Of a stretch of DNA of 14,029 nucleotides, positions 1-6,291 are shown in pieces. This DNA is from JAWBOD01 sp964651405 (GTDB taxonomy: Archaea; Aenigmatarchaeota; Aenigmatarchaeia; Aenigmatarchaeales; Aenigmatarchaeaceae), in contig CAZYZB010000023.1 in the NCBI GenBank assembly GCA_964651405.1, forward strand, positions 1-14,029, written 5' to 3'. The notes beneath the pieces are model-generated. The model saw only the letters and a program-made list of their open reading frames with translations. It did no database searches and was not told where the DNA came from. The translations under genes were made by a program, and so were the position numbers. Position 1 is the first letter of the stretch, and each line of letters starts with the position of its first letter.

Positions 1-2
1 TC

Positions 3-431
3 CATAGTGCTACCCACTATAGATGCTATACTATCAGTCTCTTGGGTAAATTTTTCTAACGCTTTTAAATCAACATTTTTAGAAAAATAATTATCTCCAG
101 CTATTAATACTACTGGCTCAGAAAAATTATGTCTCTTGAATAATTCATAAGTTGATCTTGTTGTACCAGGTTTTCTGGTTTCAGATAATGCTTCTTCTAG
201 CTCGTAATCCAACTCCATACCAATATTTTTTCCAGCTAATTCAGAATTAAATCTTTCTTGATACCCTGTATTTATATTAATTATAACTTTTTTTATTCCA
301 GATGCTTTATAAGTTTCTAATATTCTGTGTACATTTGGCGTACCTGCAATGGGTAGCAATGATTTTGTATCTGTAAATGTAAGCGGTCTTAATCTTGTTC
401 CAAATCCACCATCCACTAGTACTCCTATCAT
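3..431 (-). CDS. Sugar-phosphate nucleotidyltransferase, N-terminal part (cut by window edge)
   Basis: The reading frame is open from the ATG at 431 to the window edge, giving 143 codons of the N-terminal nucleotide-binding half. Visible motifs are GGFGTRLRPLT (residues 8-18), the usual G-x-G-T-R-L-x-P phosphate-binding signature, TKSLLPI (22-28) with the conserved Lys, and AGDN (111-114), whose Asp binds metal and NTP. The family (RmlA/GlmU-like) joins a sugar-1-phosphate to an NTP to give an NDP-sugar for glycan or surface polymer synthesis; the sugar cannot be told here. The usual PLGTAGA segment is replaced by KPGTTRS, so it is a divergent member. A GTGAT Shine-Dalgarno-like site lies just before the ATG and a TATA box sits at 463-468. 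It is the last gene of a minus-strand series of small ORFs. Confidence 0.85.
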   Translation of the reverse strand, partial: MIGVLVDGGFGTRLRPLTFTDTKSLLPIAGTPNVHRILETYKASGIKKVIININTGYQERFNSELAGKNIGMELDYELEEALSETRKPGTTRSTYELFKRHNFSEPVVLIAGDNYFSKNVDLKALEKFTQETDSIASIVGSTM

Positions 432-462
432 CAAAATCACTTAATAGTGGAATGCAAAAACA

Positions 463-468
463 TTTAAA
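463..468 (-). promoter_or_regulatory. TATA box for the nucleotidyltransferase
   Basis: TTTAAA on the minus strand inside CGTTTAAATG, with its edges 32 and 37 nt before the ATG at 431. This spacing gives a leader of only a few bases that still contains the GTGAT site. Confidence 0.55.
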
Positions 469-489
469 CGCTTTCTAAAAAATCAGAAT

Positions 490-567
490 TCAGTATATAT
501 CCTCTTCTCCCATTCGTCTCCTTCTACCTCTACCTTTCCGACCTCTCCAATTTGGTGGTGCTGGCAT
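490..567 (-). CDS. Arg/Gly-rich 25-aa microprotein (possible)
   Basis: ATG at 567 to TGA at 490-492 encodes 25 residues beginning MPAPPNW, then a basic stretch RGRKGRGRRRR, then an acidic tail ending EEDIY. I do not recognise it. The composition (RG-rich core, charged tail) is unlike random AT-rich sequence and would suit nucleic-acid binding. The stop codon lies inside the recurring element resembling AATTCTGATTTTT that also ends larger genes here. No convincing TATA box at the standard distance was found; ATTAAAATG at 583-590 is too close. It could be a chance ORF. Confidence 0.35.
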   Translation of the reverse strand: MPAPPNWRGRKGRGRRRRMGEEDIY

Positions 568-605
568 ATTCAACAACCTTACATTTTAATAGAGATTGAA
601 TCATG

Positions 606-692
606 TCAAGTCTTACTATGAGATAATCTTCTCTCTATCAACTCATCCTGTTTATCTAAAAACTTTTGTCTCATCACGAATACGTTGCCCAT
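606..692 (-). CDS. 28-aa microprotein, GNVFVMR family, copy A
   Basis: ATG at 692 to TGA at 606-608. The peptide starts MGNVFVMRQKFLDK and continues with a charged, probably helical tail. The core GNVFVMR-x-KFL is repeated in the ORF at 11162-11269. The first four core codons (GGC AAC GTA TTC here, GGT AAT GTT TTT there) differ only in third positions, which is what selection on the protein would leave. The family is not one I recognise. The frame is open upstream of the ATG (VKKVVN), as in the other copy, but there is no start codon there. A GC-rich hairpin (712-737) lies just upstream. Confidence 0.6.
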   Translation of the reverse strand: MGNVFVMRQKFLDKQDELIERRLSHSKT

Positions 693-711
693 ATTTACTA
701 CCTTCTTTACT

Positions 712-737
712 GGTAGCCTGAAGAAACAAAGGCTACC
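712..737. other. Hairpin with 7-bp GC-rich stem
   Basis: GGTAGCC (712-718) and GGCTACC (731-737) are perfect inverted repeats around a 12-nt loop. The stem stands out in AT-rich DNA. It lies between two small minus-strand ORFs and could be a structured leader, a terminator without a T run, or a protein-binding site. Confidence 0.5.
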
Positions 738-748
738 TCTAAGCCACT

Positions 749-844
749 TTAAACTACGTTGCTATTGATCCAATTTTTTATCCTTCTGAAAGTGGGCATC
801 AAACTTATATTACCTACTGTATCTCTTGTCATTTTACCTTTCAT
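749..844 (-). CDS. 31-aa microprotein (possible)
   Basis: ATG at 844 to TAA at 749-751. It begins MKGKMTRDTVGN, has a middle LMPTFRRIKNW and ends SNVV. I do not recognise it. An AGGAAGGAA purine run lies 5-15 nt before the ATG and could be a Shine-Dalgarno site, and a TATA-like GTATAAATTT lies further upstream. Evidence is limited to these signals and reasonable composition, so a chance ORF is possible. The stretch 845-1014 between this ORF and the next holds only an AT palindrome and no gene I can support. Confidence 0.35.
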   Translation of the reverse strand: MKGKMTRDTVGNISLMPTFRRIKNWINSNVV

Positions 845-1014
845 AAACTGATTCCTTCCTAATAATCTTCCAAATTTATACTACAGAAATAGTTGTGCTT
901 GAGTTCTTCTGGTAAAGTTCCAAAATGTCAAACGTCTATAACTATATATAGTCGTCCAAGTACTTAAAGACATGAATATTTACTACTGTTCTATAATAAA
1001 AGAGAATCTAAGAA

Positions 1015-1278
1015 TCAGCTAAAACCCTTTCTCAGTGTCCTTCCCATTCTTTTTTTCCGTGTCTCTTGCTTCTTCTCTTTTCTTTCAGTCTTCATCCCTT
1101 TAACCATAGAATCACTTGAACTCCAAATTACGTTCGCTTCTTTCATTTCTTCTAGAGTTATGCCTTCTTCTTGACGTATGTGTTTTTTTCATTTTGCTTC
1201 ACCATAGCTTTTCTCAGAGTTTTTTACATTCCTTTTATAACGATTAACAATTTTCAAAGCTCTCTTTTTCTTTTTCAT
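1015..1278 (-). pseudogene. Small basic protein ORF interrupted by in-frame TGA
   Basis: From the ATG at 1278 the frame reads 29 codons (MKKKKRALKIVNRYKRN... SYGEAK), meets TGA at 1189-1191, then stays open in the same frame to a second TGA at 1015-1017. The downstream half contains EEGITLEEMKEANVIW followed by a very basic tail, so it looks coding rather than random. Read through, the product would be about 87 residues. A TATA box at 1300-1308 places the ATG at a leaderless position, so the gene is probably transcribed. TGA ends other genes here, including topoisomerase IB and the HEEGH peptidase, so it is a normal stop in this genome. Likely explanations are a nonsense mutation, a sequencing error, or two separate ORFs. 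Function unknown. Confidence 0.5.
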
Positions 1279-1299
1279 AATAAGAATATGTGAAATCCA

Positions 1300-1308
1300 G
1301 AATTTAAC
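1300..1308 (-). promoter_or_regulatory. TATA box for the interrupted basic ORF
   Basis: GTTAAATTC on the minus strand, its outer edge 30 nt from the ATG at 1278. It begins only 3 nt after the stop codon of the preceding gene (1311-1313), so end and promoter are packed together. Confidence 0.5.
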
Positions 1309-1310
1309 TG

Positions 1311-1466
1311 TTATTTTTTCTTGTGCTTCTTTACTACAATACCAAACTTTCTATGGCAAGCCTCATGTTCCTTGCTAATCTTCTCATCATAGTCCTTGTG
1401 CTTTTTATGCCACTCGTCATGCTCCTTCTGTGTGATGATCATTTTCTTCTTAAGTTTTTTCTTCAT
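1311..1466 (-). CDS. 51-aa His/Lys-rich small protein
   Basis: ATG at 1466 to TAA at 1311-1313 gives 51 residues: a basic start MKKKLKKKM, then IITQKEHDEWHKKHKDY and EHEACHRKFG, and a poly-basic end KKHKKK. The spaced His, Glu and Cys residues (H16, H20, H23, H34, C37, H38) could bind a metal; this is inference. The dense charged composition and helical spacing strongly suggest a real small soluble protein. The TATA box 1491-1497, which overlaps the 3' end of trpB, lies 25-31 nt before the ATG, so it is probably transcribed from its own leaderless promoter and not only by read-through. An opposite-strand ORF over the same DNA is judged a shadow. Confidence 0.65.
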   Translation of the reverse strand: MKKKLKKKMIITQKEHDEWHKKHKDYDEKISKEHEACHRKFGIVVKKHKKK

Positions 1467-1490
1467 ACAAATCATATAGAAGAATCAGAA

Positions 1491-1497
1491 TTTAAAA
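1491..1497 (-). promoter_or_regulatory. TATA box overlapping the trpB stop codon
   Basis: TTTTAAA on the minus strand contains the trpB TAA (1492-1494) and lies 25-31 nt before the ATG at 1466. It is also one copy of the recurring element TTTAAATTCTGATT. Confidence 0.5.
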
Positions 1498-2862
1498 GGG
1501 CTGTGGTGAAAAAGTCTTCATCAAATCTTTTAAACTAACTTTAGAGCCTATATTTTTTCCAAGGATTTCAGCAAATCCACCAGTATCTAACAAACCATGA
1601 CCACTAATGTTGAATGCTATGACCCCTCCTTCTCCTTTCTCACTTTTCCAATCATGTTTTAACTGTAAGGCTTGATCTATTGCGCATGCGACACTATAGT
1701 TGGACTCTGATGCAGGAAAGACTCCTTCGCTTTGGATAAACAATTTTGCTCTTTCGAAAACGTATTTCTCGTCTGTAGGATATGCTATAGAATCTATCAA
1801 GCCACAATTTTTCTTTAATGCGCTTATTATTGGAGATGCAGCATGATATCGTAGTCCATCTCCTTTTATTGGAACCATATCTCTTTTATGACCGAGTGTT
1901 AACATTTTTAATTGGGGCGTTATTTCTGCATGATCAGCATAATCGTATCTATATACTCCTTCGCTGAGGTTTGGAGCTGCTTGACTTTGTGCAGCTATGA
2001 ACTTTATTCTTTTTGGCGCTTTTTTGGTTAAGACATCTCCTGCAAAAGGCAAGGCAAAACCACCGAAATTACTTCCTCCGCCTATGCATGAAATTATATA
2101 ATCAGGATAATCTTCAGCTTTTTTGAATTGCTCCTTAGTTTCAAGTCCTATTACAGTCTGATGCATTAGTACATGATTAAGGACAGAACCAAGACTATAA
2201 GCAGTATCATCAGGACTGCTTAATGCAGCTTCTATACCTTCTGATATTGCAATCCCCAAAGAGCCTTGGTGATTTGGATTCTTTTTCAAAAATTCTCTAC
2301 CAAAATTAGTTTCACTGCTAGGAGATGCATAGACTTCTGCTCCCATAAGTTGCATAAGAGTTTTTCTTTCAGGTTTCCAATCATGTACAGATCTGACCCA
2401 AAATACTTTAGCATCTAAACCATTTAGCATTGCACCATAAGTCAGTGCAGTTCCCCATTGCCCTGCGCCTGTCTCGGTTGTTAATTTAGTCTTCCCCTCT
2501 TCTGCAGCATAATACGCCTGAGCCAATGCTGTGTTTACTTTATGACTTCCTGTGGGGCTTAGAAACTCTCCTTTATAATACATTCTTATATCAGGTGGAA
2601 GTTTTAACGTCCTTTCCAGTCTTTCAGCTCTCATTAGAACTCTTGGCCTTCCGACCTGTTCATATAAATCTTGAATGTCACTAGGGATTGGGATGGTTCT
2701 TTCAGTAGAAAATTCTTGTCTTAAACATTCTTTTATTCCATATGTTTGCAATTTTTTTATTGCCTCGTCCCCTTTAGGTGGTGGAATTTGTTGAGGCATA
2801 TCAGGAAGAATATTGTACCAAGCTTTTGGCATTTCTTCTCTTGTCAATTGAATTGCAGTCAT
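1492..2862 (-). CDS. trpB: Tryptophan synthase beta chain, TrpB2 type
   Basis: A 456-residue PLP enzyme that condenses indole with L-serine to tryptophan in the cytoplasm. Visible motifs: SPTGSHKVNTA with the PLP-binding Lys108, TETGAGQWG (129-137), and the PLP-phosphate loop GGGSN (261-265). The long N-terminal segment (AWYNILPDMP, then the Pro-rich QQIPPP) and GSHK instead of AHK mark the TrpB2 subfamily, which is longer than the roughly 400-residue TrpB1 and usually acts without tight TrpA binding. No trpA or other trp gene lies in the window, which suggests indole salvage or serine dehydration rather than the full pathway. The ATG is preceded by a GGTG Shine-Dalgarno-like site and TATA sequences at 2887-2902, with a 20-bp-spaced direct repeat just upstream that may be an operator. 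Confidence 0.93.
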   Translation of the reverse strand: MTAIQLTREEMPKAWYNILPDMPQQIPPPKGDEAIKKLQTYGIKECLRQEFSTERTIPIPSDIQDLYEQVGRPRVLMRAERLERTLKLPPDIRMYYKGEFLSPTGSHKVNTALAQAYYAAEEGKTKLTTETGAGQWGTALTYGAMLNGLDAKVFWVRSVHDWKPERKTLMQLMGAEVYASPSSETNFGREFLKKNPNHQGSLGIAISEGIEAALSSPDDTAYSLGSVLNHVLMHQTVIGLETKEQFKKAEDYPDYIISCIGGGSNFGGFALPFAGDVLTKKAPKRIKFIAAQSQAAPNLSEGVYRYDYADHAEITPQLKMLTLGHKRDMVPIKGDGLRYHAASPIISALKKNCGLIDSIAYPTDEKYVFERAKLFIQSEGVFPASESNYSVACAIDQALQLKHDWKSEKGEGGVIAFNISGHGLLDTGGFAEILGKNIGSKVSLKDLMKTFSPQPF

Positions 2863-2886
2863 AGCACCAATAGCATAGTTATCTGC

Positions 2887-2902
2887 GTTTAAGAATTTAA
2901 AC
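2887..2902 (-). promoter_or_regulatory. trpB promoter (two TATA-like boxes)
   Basis: On the minus strand GTTTAAATTCTTAAAC holds two overlapping TATA-like cores, centred about 36 and 28 nt before the trpB ATG. The first would give a short leader that includes the GGTG site; the second would be leaderless. Confidence 0.5.
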
Positions 2903-2909
2903 TCTTTGT

Positions 2910-2943
2910 ATATTACGAATCAACTACAGATATTACAATCAAC
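2910..2943. repeat. Direct repeat upstream of trpB promoter, possible operator
   Basis: ATATTACGAATCAAC (2910-2924) and ATATTACAATCAAC (2930-2943) are direct repeats differing only by one extra base. Their starts are exactly 20 bp apart, two helical turns, immediately upstream of the trpB TATA boxes. That is the position and phasing expected of a dimeric regulator site. Confidence 0.5.
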
Positions 2944-2983
2944 AATTTTATTTTTATAGAAAAATCAGGATTTAAAGAAAATT

Positions 2984-3457
2984 TTATACAGAGCAAACTA
3001 TTCGGTCAGTCAAGCACTCCGAATTTCCGTTTATTTCTTCGCACAAGTTCATGAGTGTTTTTATAATATCCCTGTCGCAGAAGGCTGTGACAAAATACTT
3101 CATATTATAGCAACCCATGGCATTTTCTGTGTCCACCCAGTTTCCTCCCAGCATATCAGTGCAAAGGCTCTTTGCCTTTTCAATCTCTGCTGCAGAGTTG
3201 TTTCTTATATAGTCTAATCCTGCTGCTTCCTTGTACTCTGGCGGCACCGTGACTATCTTATAGATCTCGTTCTCGTAAACAAAGGTCTTTTTTAGTGTTT
3301 CATTTGCTGGAGTGTTTTGAGTATTCCAATCGATGTCCTTGAAGAAGAGAAAGTATGCTGCTATGACCAGTATAATGAGGAAAATTATGCTCTCCAATTT
3401 TTTATTCTGCTTTTTAGTTTTCTTTGATCTAGTATAGACATACTCGATTTCAGGCAT
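2984..3457 (-). CDS. Membrane-anchored six-cysteine protein
   Basis: A 157-residue protein I do not recognise. A basic cytoplasmic start (residues 10-20, KK-rich) precedes one transmembrane helix at about 22-39 (IIFLIILVIAAYFLFF). The remaining 115 residues would lie outside the cell and contain six cysteines (C99, C116, C127, C139, C148, C155), suggesting three disulfides. Base composition is less AT-rich than in neighbouring genes. The start is supported by a GTGAT Shine-Dalgarno-like site 2 nt before the ATG. It lies 63 nt downstream of the lipoprotein gene and may be co-transcribed with it, which would suit a joint cell-surface role. A recurring TTTAAATCCTGATTTTT element follows its stop. 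Confidence 0.75.
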   Translation of the reverse strand: MPEIEYVYTRSKKTKKQNKKLESIIFLIILVIAAYFLFFKDIDWNTQNTPANETLKKTFVYENEIYKIVTVPPEYKEAAGLDYIRNNSAAEIEKAKSLCTDMLGGNWVDTENAMGCYNMKYFVTAFCDRDIIKTLMNLCEEINGNSECLTDRIVCSV

Positions 3458-3520
3458 TCAATCACTATTAAATTGGCTCTGGTTAATAAATGGTATAAAA
3501 GAATTTAGAAAATTCAGGAT

Positions 3521-4324
3521 TTAAGAATATGTTCCGCTTATAGTGCCTGTGCTGTTGTAGAAAGTGTTTAGGTTTGAAGTGAAATAATATTCGATCGCAA
3601 TCTTTATGCTATAGTTGGTCCCAGGCTTTTCCATTGGCATTCCTGTTAGGCCTATGACCTGTGATTGGTTCCAAGCTGGCACAGCGAAAGTGAAGATAGT
3701 GTAAGTCTCATCGTTTATGTAGAACTTGTTTAAGACAGCATTCTGCCCAGCCTTGTTCTCGACTCTGAAGTTCAAAGTCCCGTCAGGCTTGAGACTTGAT
3801 GGCAACAATATTATCGGCCAGAACCCTTTTGCGACTGGTGCATTGTTCGATTGATAGGGGCATTGGGCTTCTATTTTGATCGTTCTGCATATCTCATAAT
3901 TCCTTATTAATCTATGATTCGAATCAGGATAGCTGCAGCAGATCTCAATGTTCTTGTTCTTGTCCCTCCTAGTGTAATAATATTTGTTCCCGCTCTGTAT
4001 CGAGACAAAATCAGGCTTTTCATTCATCTCGATGTCAGCGATCGCTATGTCATATTCGCATATCTGAAGGCCGTCCACTCCGTAGTTTGACTTCACATCA
4101 TTTACATAGACTTCGCATTCCATGCCTTCCTTCTTGCAATCGACCTTAACATATGCTACTGAATAGTTACCATATTGACAGTTGCCCTCAAAAGCCCATG
4201 AAGAACCTAATATCTGAAAGTCAGAGTATTGAAGGTCTTCCAAGTAACTGCCAGTTATTGTGCTTTGCGTGCAACCAGCTGTCAAGACTGTGACCAGTAC
4301 CAGCGTTGCTAAAAATAATCTCAT
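3521..4324 (-). CDS. Predicted lipoprotein, Cys-rich
   Basis: A 267-residue exported protein of unknown function. The start MRLFLATLVLVTVLTAGC is a lipoprotein signal peptide with lipobox LTAGC, so C18 would carry the lipid and anchor the protein outside the membrane. Eight more cysteines follow (49, 63, 70, 89, 129, 130, 146, 155), all in the N-terminal two thirds, which suggests a disulfide-stabilised domain. The C-terminal part (about 170-267, with LNFRVENKAG and many alternating hydrophobic residues) looks like an all-beta sandwich; this is inferred from pattern alone. The promoter TATA is at 4349-4354, 25-30 nt from the ATG, so the mRNA is leaderless. The stop codon lies in the recurring TTAAATCCTGAATTTT element. 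Confidence 0.8.
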   Translation of the reverse strand: MRLFLATLVLVTVLTAGCTQSTITGSYLEDLQYSDFQILGSSWAFEGNCQYGNYSVAYVKVDCKKEGMECEVYVNDVKSNYGVDGLQICEYDIAIADIEMNEKPDFVSIQSGNKYYYTRRDKNKNIEICCSYPDSNHRLIRNYEICRTIKIEAQCPYQSNNAPVAKGFWPIILLPSSLKPDGTLNFRVENKAGQNAVLNKFYINDETYTIFTFAVPAWNQSQVIGLTGMPMEKPGTNYSIKIAIEYYFTSNLNTFYNSTGTISGTYS

Positions 4325-4348
4325 AATAAGAATTAAAAAAATAAAGCA

Positions 4349-4354
4349 TTTAAA
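4349..4354 (-). promoter_or_regulatory. TATA box for lipoprotein gene
   Basis: TTTAAA within AGTTTAAATGC on the minus strand, 25-30 nt before the ATG at 4324. A second promoter-like sequence closely resembling those at 11138 and 11787 lies just upstream (4367-4387). Confidence 0.6.
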
Positions 4355-4367
4355 CTGTATCTATAAT

Positions 4368-4472
4368 TTAGAATTTCTGGCTTTTAATCATTTTAGGATG
4401 TTTCTGTTTATAAAATAGTTCATAATACATGCATGGTGTAAATGTTTTAACATTATCCTTTAGTTTTTTCAT
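4368..4472 (-). CDS. 34-aa microprotein with strong Shine-Dalgarno
   Basis: ATG at 4472 to TAA at 4368-4370. The peptide starts MKKLKDNVKTFTPCMYY, continues ELFYKQKHPK and ends KSQKF. The sequence AAGGTGAG lies 3 nt before the ATG and matches the archaeal anti-Shine-Dalgarno well, which is strong support for translation since most genes here lack such a site. AT-rich TATA-like sequence (AAATATTTATTATAAAC) lies about 50 nt upstream and would give a leader long enough to hold the site. I do not recognise the protein. Its final codons overlap a copy of the extended promoter element seen elsewhere in the window. Confidence 0.6.
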   Translation of the reverse strand: MKKLKDNVKTFTPCMYYELFYKQKHPKMIKSQKF

Positions 4473-4605
4473 TTACTCACCTTAATTTTATGATGGGGAG
4501 TTTATAATAAATATTTACTTCATAATTATTTGGCTTTAAAGCATAAATGATTCAGTTTTTTATTTCGAATATATCAAATTAATAAAAATTTAACAATGCA
4601 AAAAA

Positions 4606-5409
4606 TCAGGATTTAGACAAAGAAAAATTCCAACCGAATTGCTTTCTAAAAATAAATTCCCTAAGAGATTTCTCATCTCTAAAAATTTCAGGTTGCTCTT
4701 TAATTTCTCTGCTCTGTAGAAGATCCCTGTTAGGCTGACATCTCCTACTTCTAGCATAAAAATTCCAAGCTCTCTCAAGTTTTTGTTTTTGTTCTTGAGG
4801 CGGTTTATTATTTTTCATAAATGCTGCATAGGTTCCAATAAAAGCTAACTTGCTAGAAAAATTAGGAAAGTCCAGAGTTTCTGCTTCTCTCAGTTGGTCA
4901 GCTATTACTGCGAACTGCCTTGCAAACACACCACTATAATAACCAACATCAATAGCATTCTTCTCAGCTTCATATTCATTCTTTGTGAAAAAGACACAAT
5001 CTTCTAGACTAGATTTACTTTGGAACCATGTAGGTTTTTTGTTAATCCAATAATCAATACCATGTCCCTCTTCATGAACAACAGAGCCTTCTAACTCTTC
5101 TAATGATTTTAGAGGCGATTGCTTCATACCTTCTTCAACAAAAATGGTTTCTGGAAAATCAAGATGAGAAGTTTCAGCAGCATAGACACAAAAAGGAAAA
5201 TCTACCATCGGAACGGAACCAATTTTTTTCAATGCCATTATCACTTGACTTTTTTTGTAGGCCAGTCCATCATTCCACGTTCCACACAAATGCAAATCAT
5301 ATCTAGGAGGAAAAGCTTTGGCATCTTTAGAAGCGTTCTCAAAAATCTCGCTACACAGTTTTCTAAAACTAGGCGAAACATTTCCATGGGTATAAACTTC
5401 AATGGTCAT
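4606..5409 (-). CDS. Putative zinc metallopeptidase (HEEGH)
   Basis: A 267-residue soluble protein. VVHEEGHGID carries the zinc-binding HExxH motif (H112, E113, H116), and NEYEAEKNAID (144-154) about 30 residues later offers the third Glu ligand and continues a helix, the arrangement of gluzincin-type metallopeptidases. No signal peptide or transmembrane helix is visible, so it would be cytoplasmic; the substrate is unknown and I cannot place it in a named family. It could be one of the many prophage- or toxin-associated HExxH proteins, but nothing mobile adjoins it. The TATA box at 5436-5441 gives a leaderless start. The TGA stop lies inside a copy of the recurring AAATCCTGATTTTTT element. 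Divergent from the gene at 5519. Confidence 0.7.
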   Translation of the reverse strand: MTIEVYTHGNVSPSFRKLCSEIFENASKDAKAFPPRYDLHLCGTWNDGLAYKKSQVIMALKKIGSVPMVDFPFCVYAAETSHLDFPETIFVEEGMKQSPLKSLEELEGSVVHEEGHGIDYWINKKPTWFQSKSSLEDCVFFTKNEYEAEKNAIDVGYYSGVFARQFAVIADQLREAETLDFPNFSSKLAFIGTYAAFMKNNKPPQEQKQKLERAWNFYARSRRCQPNRDLLQSREIKEQPEIFRDEKSLREFIFRKQFGWNFSLSKS

Positions 5410-5435
5410 TATTTAATTAGTAAAAAAGTAAAGCA

Positions 5436-5441
5436 TTTAAA
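5436..5441 (-). promoter_or_regulatory. TATA box for the HEEGH peptidase gene
   Basis: TTTAAA within AGTTTAAATGC on the minus strand, 27-32 nt before the ATG at 5409. The flanks match the lipoprotein promoter at 4349. Confidence 0.6.
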
Positions 5442-5488
5442 CTCGTTTAAATAATTCAAGTTTATTTTTCTAATGGAATAGAGAGGTA

Positions 5489-5494
5489 TTTAAA
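5489..5494 (+). promoter_or_regulatory. TATA box for the gene at 5519
   Basis: TTTAAA within GGTATTTAAATGC, 25-30 nt before the ATG at 5519; predicts a leaderless mRNA. Confidence 0.6.
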
Positions 5495-5518
5495 TGCTTT
5501 TCTAAGGATAATGTTTTT

Positions 5519-6076
5519 ATGAAAGCTCAAATTGATTTAACTGCTAACTTTGAAAGCGATTTGATTGCAGTTACGAGGGCTATGGATTCTTTATGTACGA
5601 AATTAGGTTACAAACTTGTAGCAAAATGCTATTGTACAGATAAAAACATGCAAAAAACTAGGCAAGATAAAGGAACTTATGAAGTGTTATTGGAGTGCTT
5701 TCACTATGGTAACTCATCTGTTTTACCCACAGAGGGTATCATTTTTTCAGTTGAAAGCTTTAGAGAAAAGTTAGATAGAGAACATAAGATACAAATTAAA
5801 GAAGAGCATTTGAGTAAAAGAGATAGTGGGATGTCTTTTTTAGAGGTAGGTAAGGCTTATGTTAGGGATACAACGCCTGTTGAGAAATTAAGAACAGTAG
5901 ATTTCCATGTTTATGGCGGGATATTGAGTGGTGCTGAAGGTAGAGAAGTTTCAACAGACTTTGAATGTAAAAAATTACTTTCTAAGAAAACACTTGCACA
6001 AAGAATTAATGCGCCACCAGTTGTCAAGAGCATAAAGATTGAACAAATTATGAAAGTTCTTCAATCCAAAACTTAG
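5519..6076 (+). CDS. Hypothetical protein, 185 aa
   Basis: I do not recognise this protein. It is a soluble, mixed alpha/beta-looking sequence with no signal peptide or transmembrane segment. Four cysteines are in the first third (C26, C38, C40, C60; CYC at 38-40), and a hydrophobic, strand-like VDFHVYGGIL lies near residue 127. The C-terminal 30 residues are basic and helical (VKSIKIEQIMKVLQS). The ATG is supported by the TATA box at 5489-5494 and no Shine-Dalgarno is present. It is divergently transcribed from the HEEGH peptidase across a 109-bp spacer with separate TATA boxes. The stop is followed within 30 nt by the promoter of the next microprotein. Confidence 0.75.
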   Translation: MKAQIDLTANFESDLIAVTRAMDSLCTKLGYKLVAKCYCTDKNMQKTRQDKGTYEVLLECFHYGNSSVLPTEGIIFSVESFREKLDREHKIQIKEEHLSKRDSGMSFLEVGKAYVRDTTPVEKLRTVDFHVYGGILSGAEGREVSTDFECKKLLSKKTLAQRINAPPVVKSIKIEQIMKVLQSKT

Positions 6077-6090
6077 ACAAATATTAAGCA

Positions 6091-6096
6091 TTTAAA
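6091..6096 (+). promoter_or_regulatory. TATA box for the 29-aa microprotein
   Basis: TTTAAA within AGCATTTAAAGC, 42-47 nt before the ATG at 6138. This would start transcription near 6118-6122, leaving a short leader that contains the Shine-Dalgarno at 6127-6134. Confidence 0.5.
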
Positions 6097-6126
6097 GCTT
6101 AAAAATAATCATTCTCTTCTTGAGTT

Positions 6127-6134
6127 GAGGTGAT
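6127..6134 (+). promoter_or_regulatory. Shine-Dalgarno GAGGTGAT
   Basis: GAGGTGAT is an essentially perfect complement of the archaeal 16S rRNA 3' end, 3 nt before the ATG at 6138 and 6 nt before a second ATG at 6141. It is the strongest such site in the window and supports translation of the tiny ORF. Confidence 0.7.
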
Positions 6135-6137
6135 TTT

Positions 6138-6227
6138 ATGATGGAGAAAGGGAAAAGATTTATAGTTTATACACATGCAGAAAGAAAGGCAATGGCACAA
6201 GAACCTACTTATATAGATCATATTTAG
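6138..6227 (+). CDS. 29-aa microprotein with perfect Shine-Dalgarno
   Basis: ATG at 6138 (or 6141) to TAG at 6225-6227. The peptide starts MMEKGKRFIVYTHAERK and ends AQEPTYIDHI. I do not recognise it. Support comes from the GAGGTGAT site directly before the start and a TATA box at the distance expected for a short leader. The composition is charged and soluble. An opposite-strand ORF spanning 6099-6281 has no start signals and is judged a shadow. Confidence 0.6.
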   Translation: MMEKGKRFIVYTHAERKAMAQEPTYIDHI

Positions 6228-6291
6228 AGAACTCAACATTTGAAATTCTAAAGAAGAGTTTAAATTTTTACTTAGAATCAAGATTTAATTA

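Noticed and set aside
1189..1191. TGA as selenocysteine codon
   Set aside because: No SECIS-like structure was recognised, archaeal Sec use is limited to a few lineages, and TGA serves as an ordinary stop elsewhere in the window.
1323..1538. Plus-strand 71-codon ORF with hydrophobic translation
   Set aside because: It is antisense to the well-supported 51-aa gene and runs into the 3' end of trpB; its hydrophobicity is the reverse image of Lys-rich codons.
6099..6281. Minus-strand 60-codon ORF
   Set aside because: No promoter or ribosome site, and it lies antisense to the microprotein with the perfect Shine-Dalgarno.
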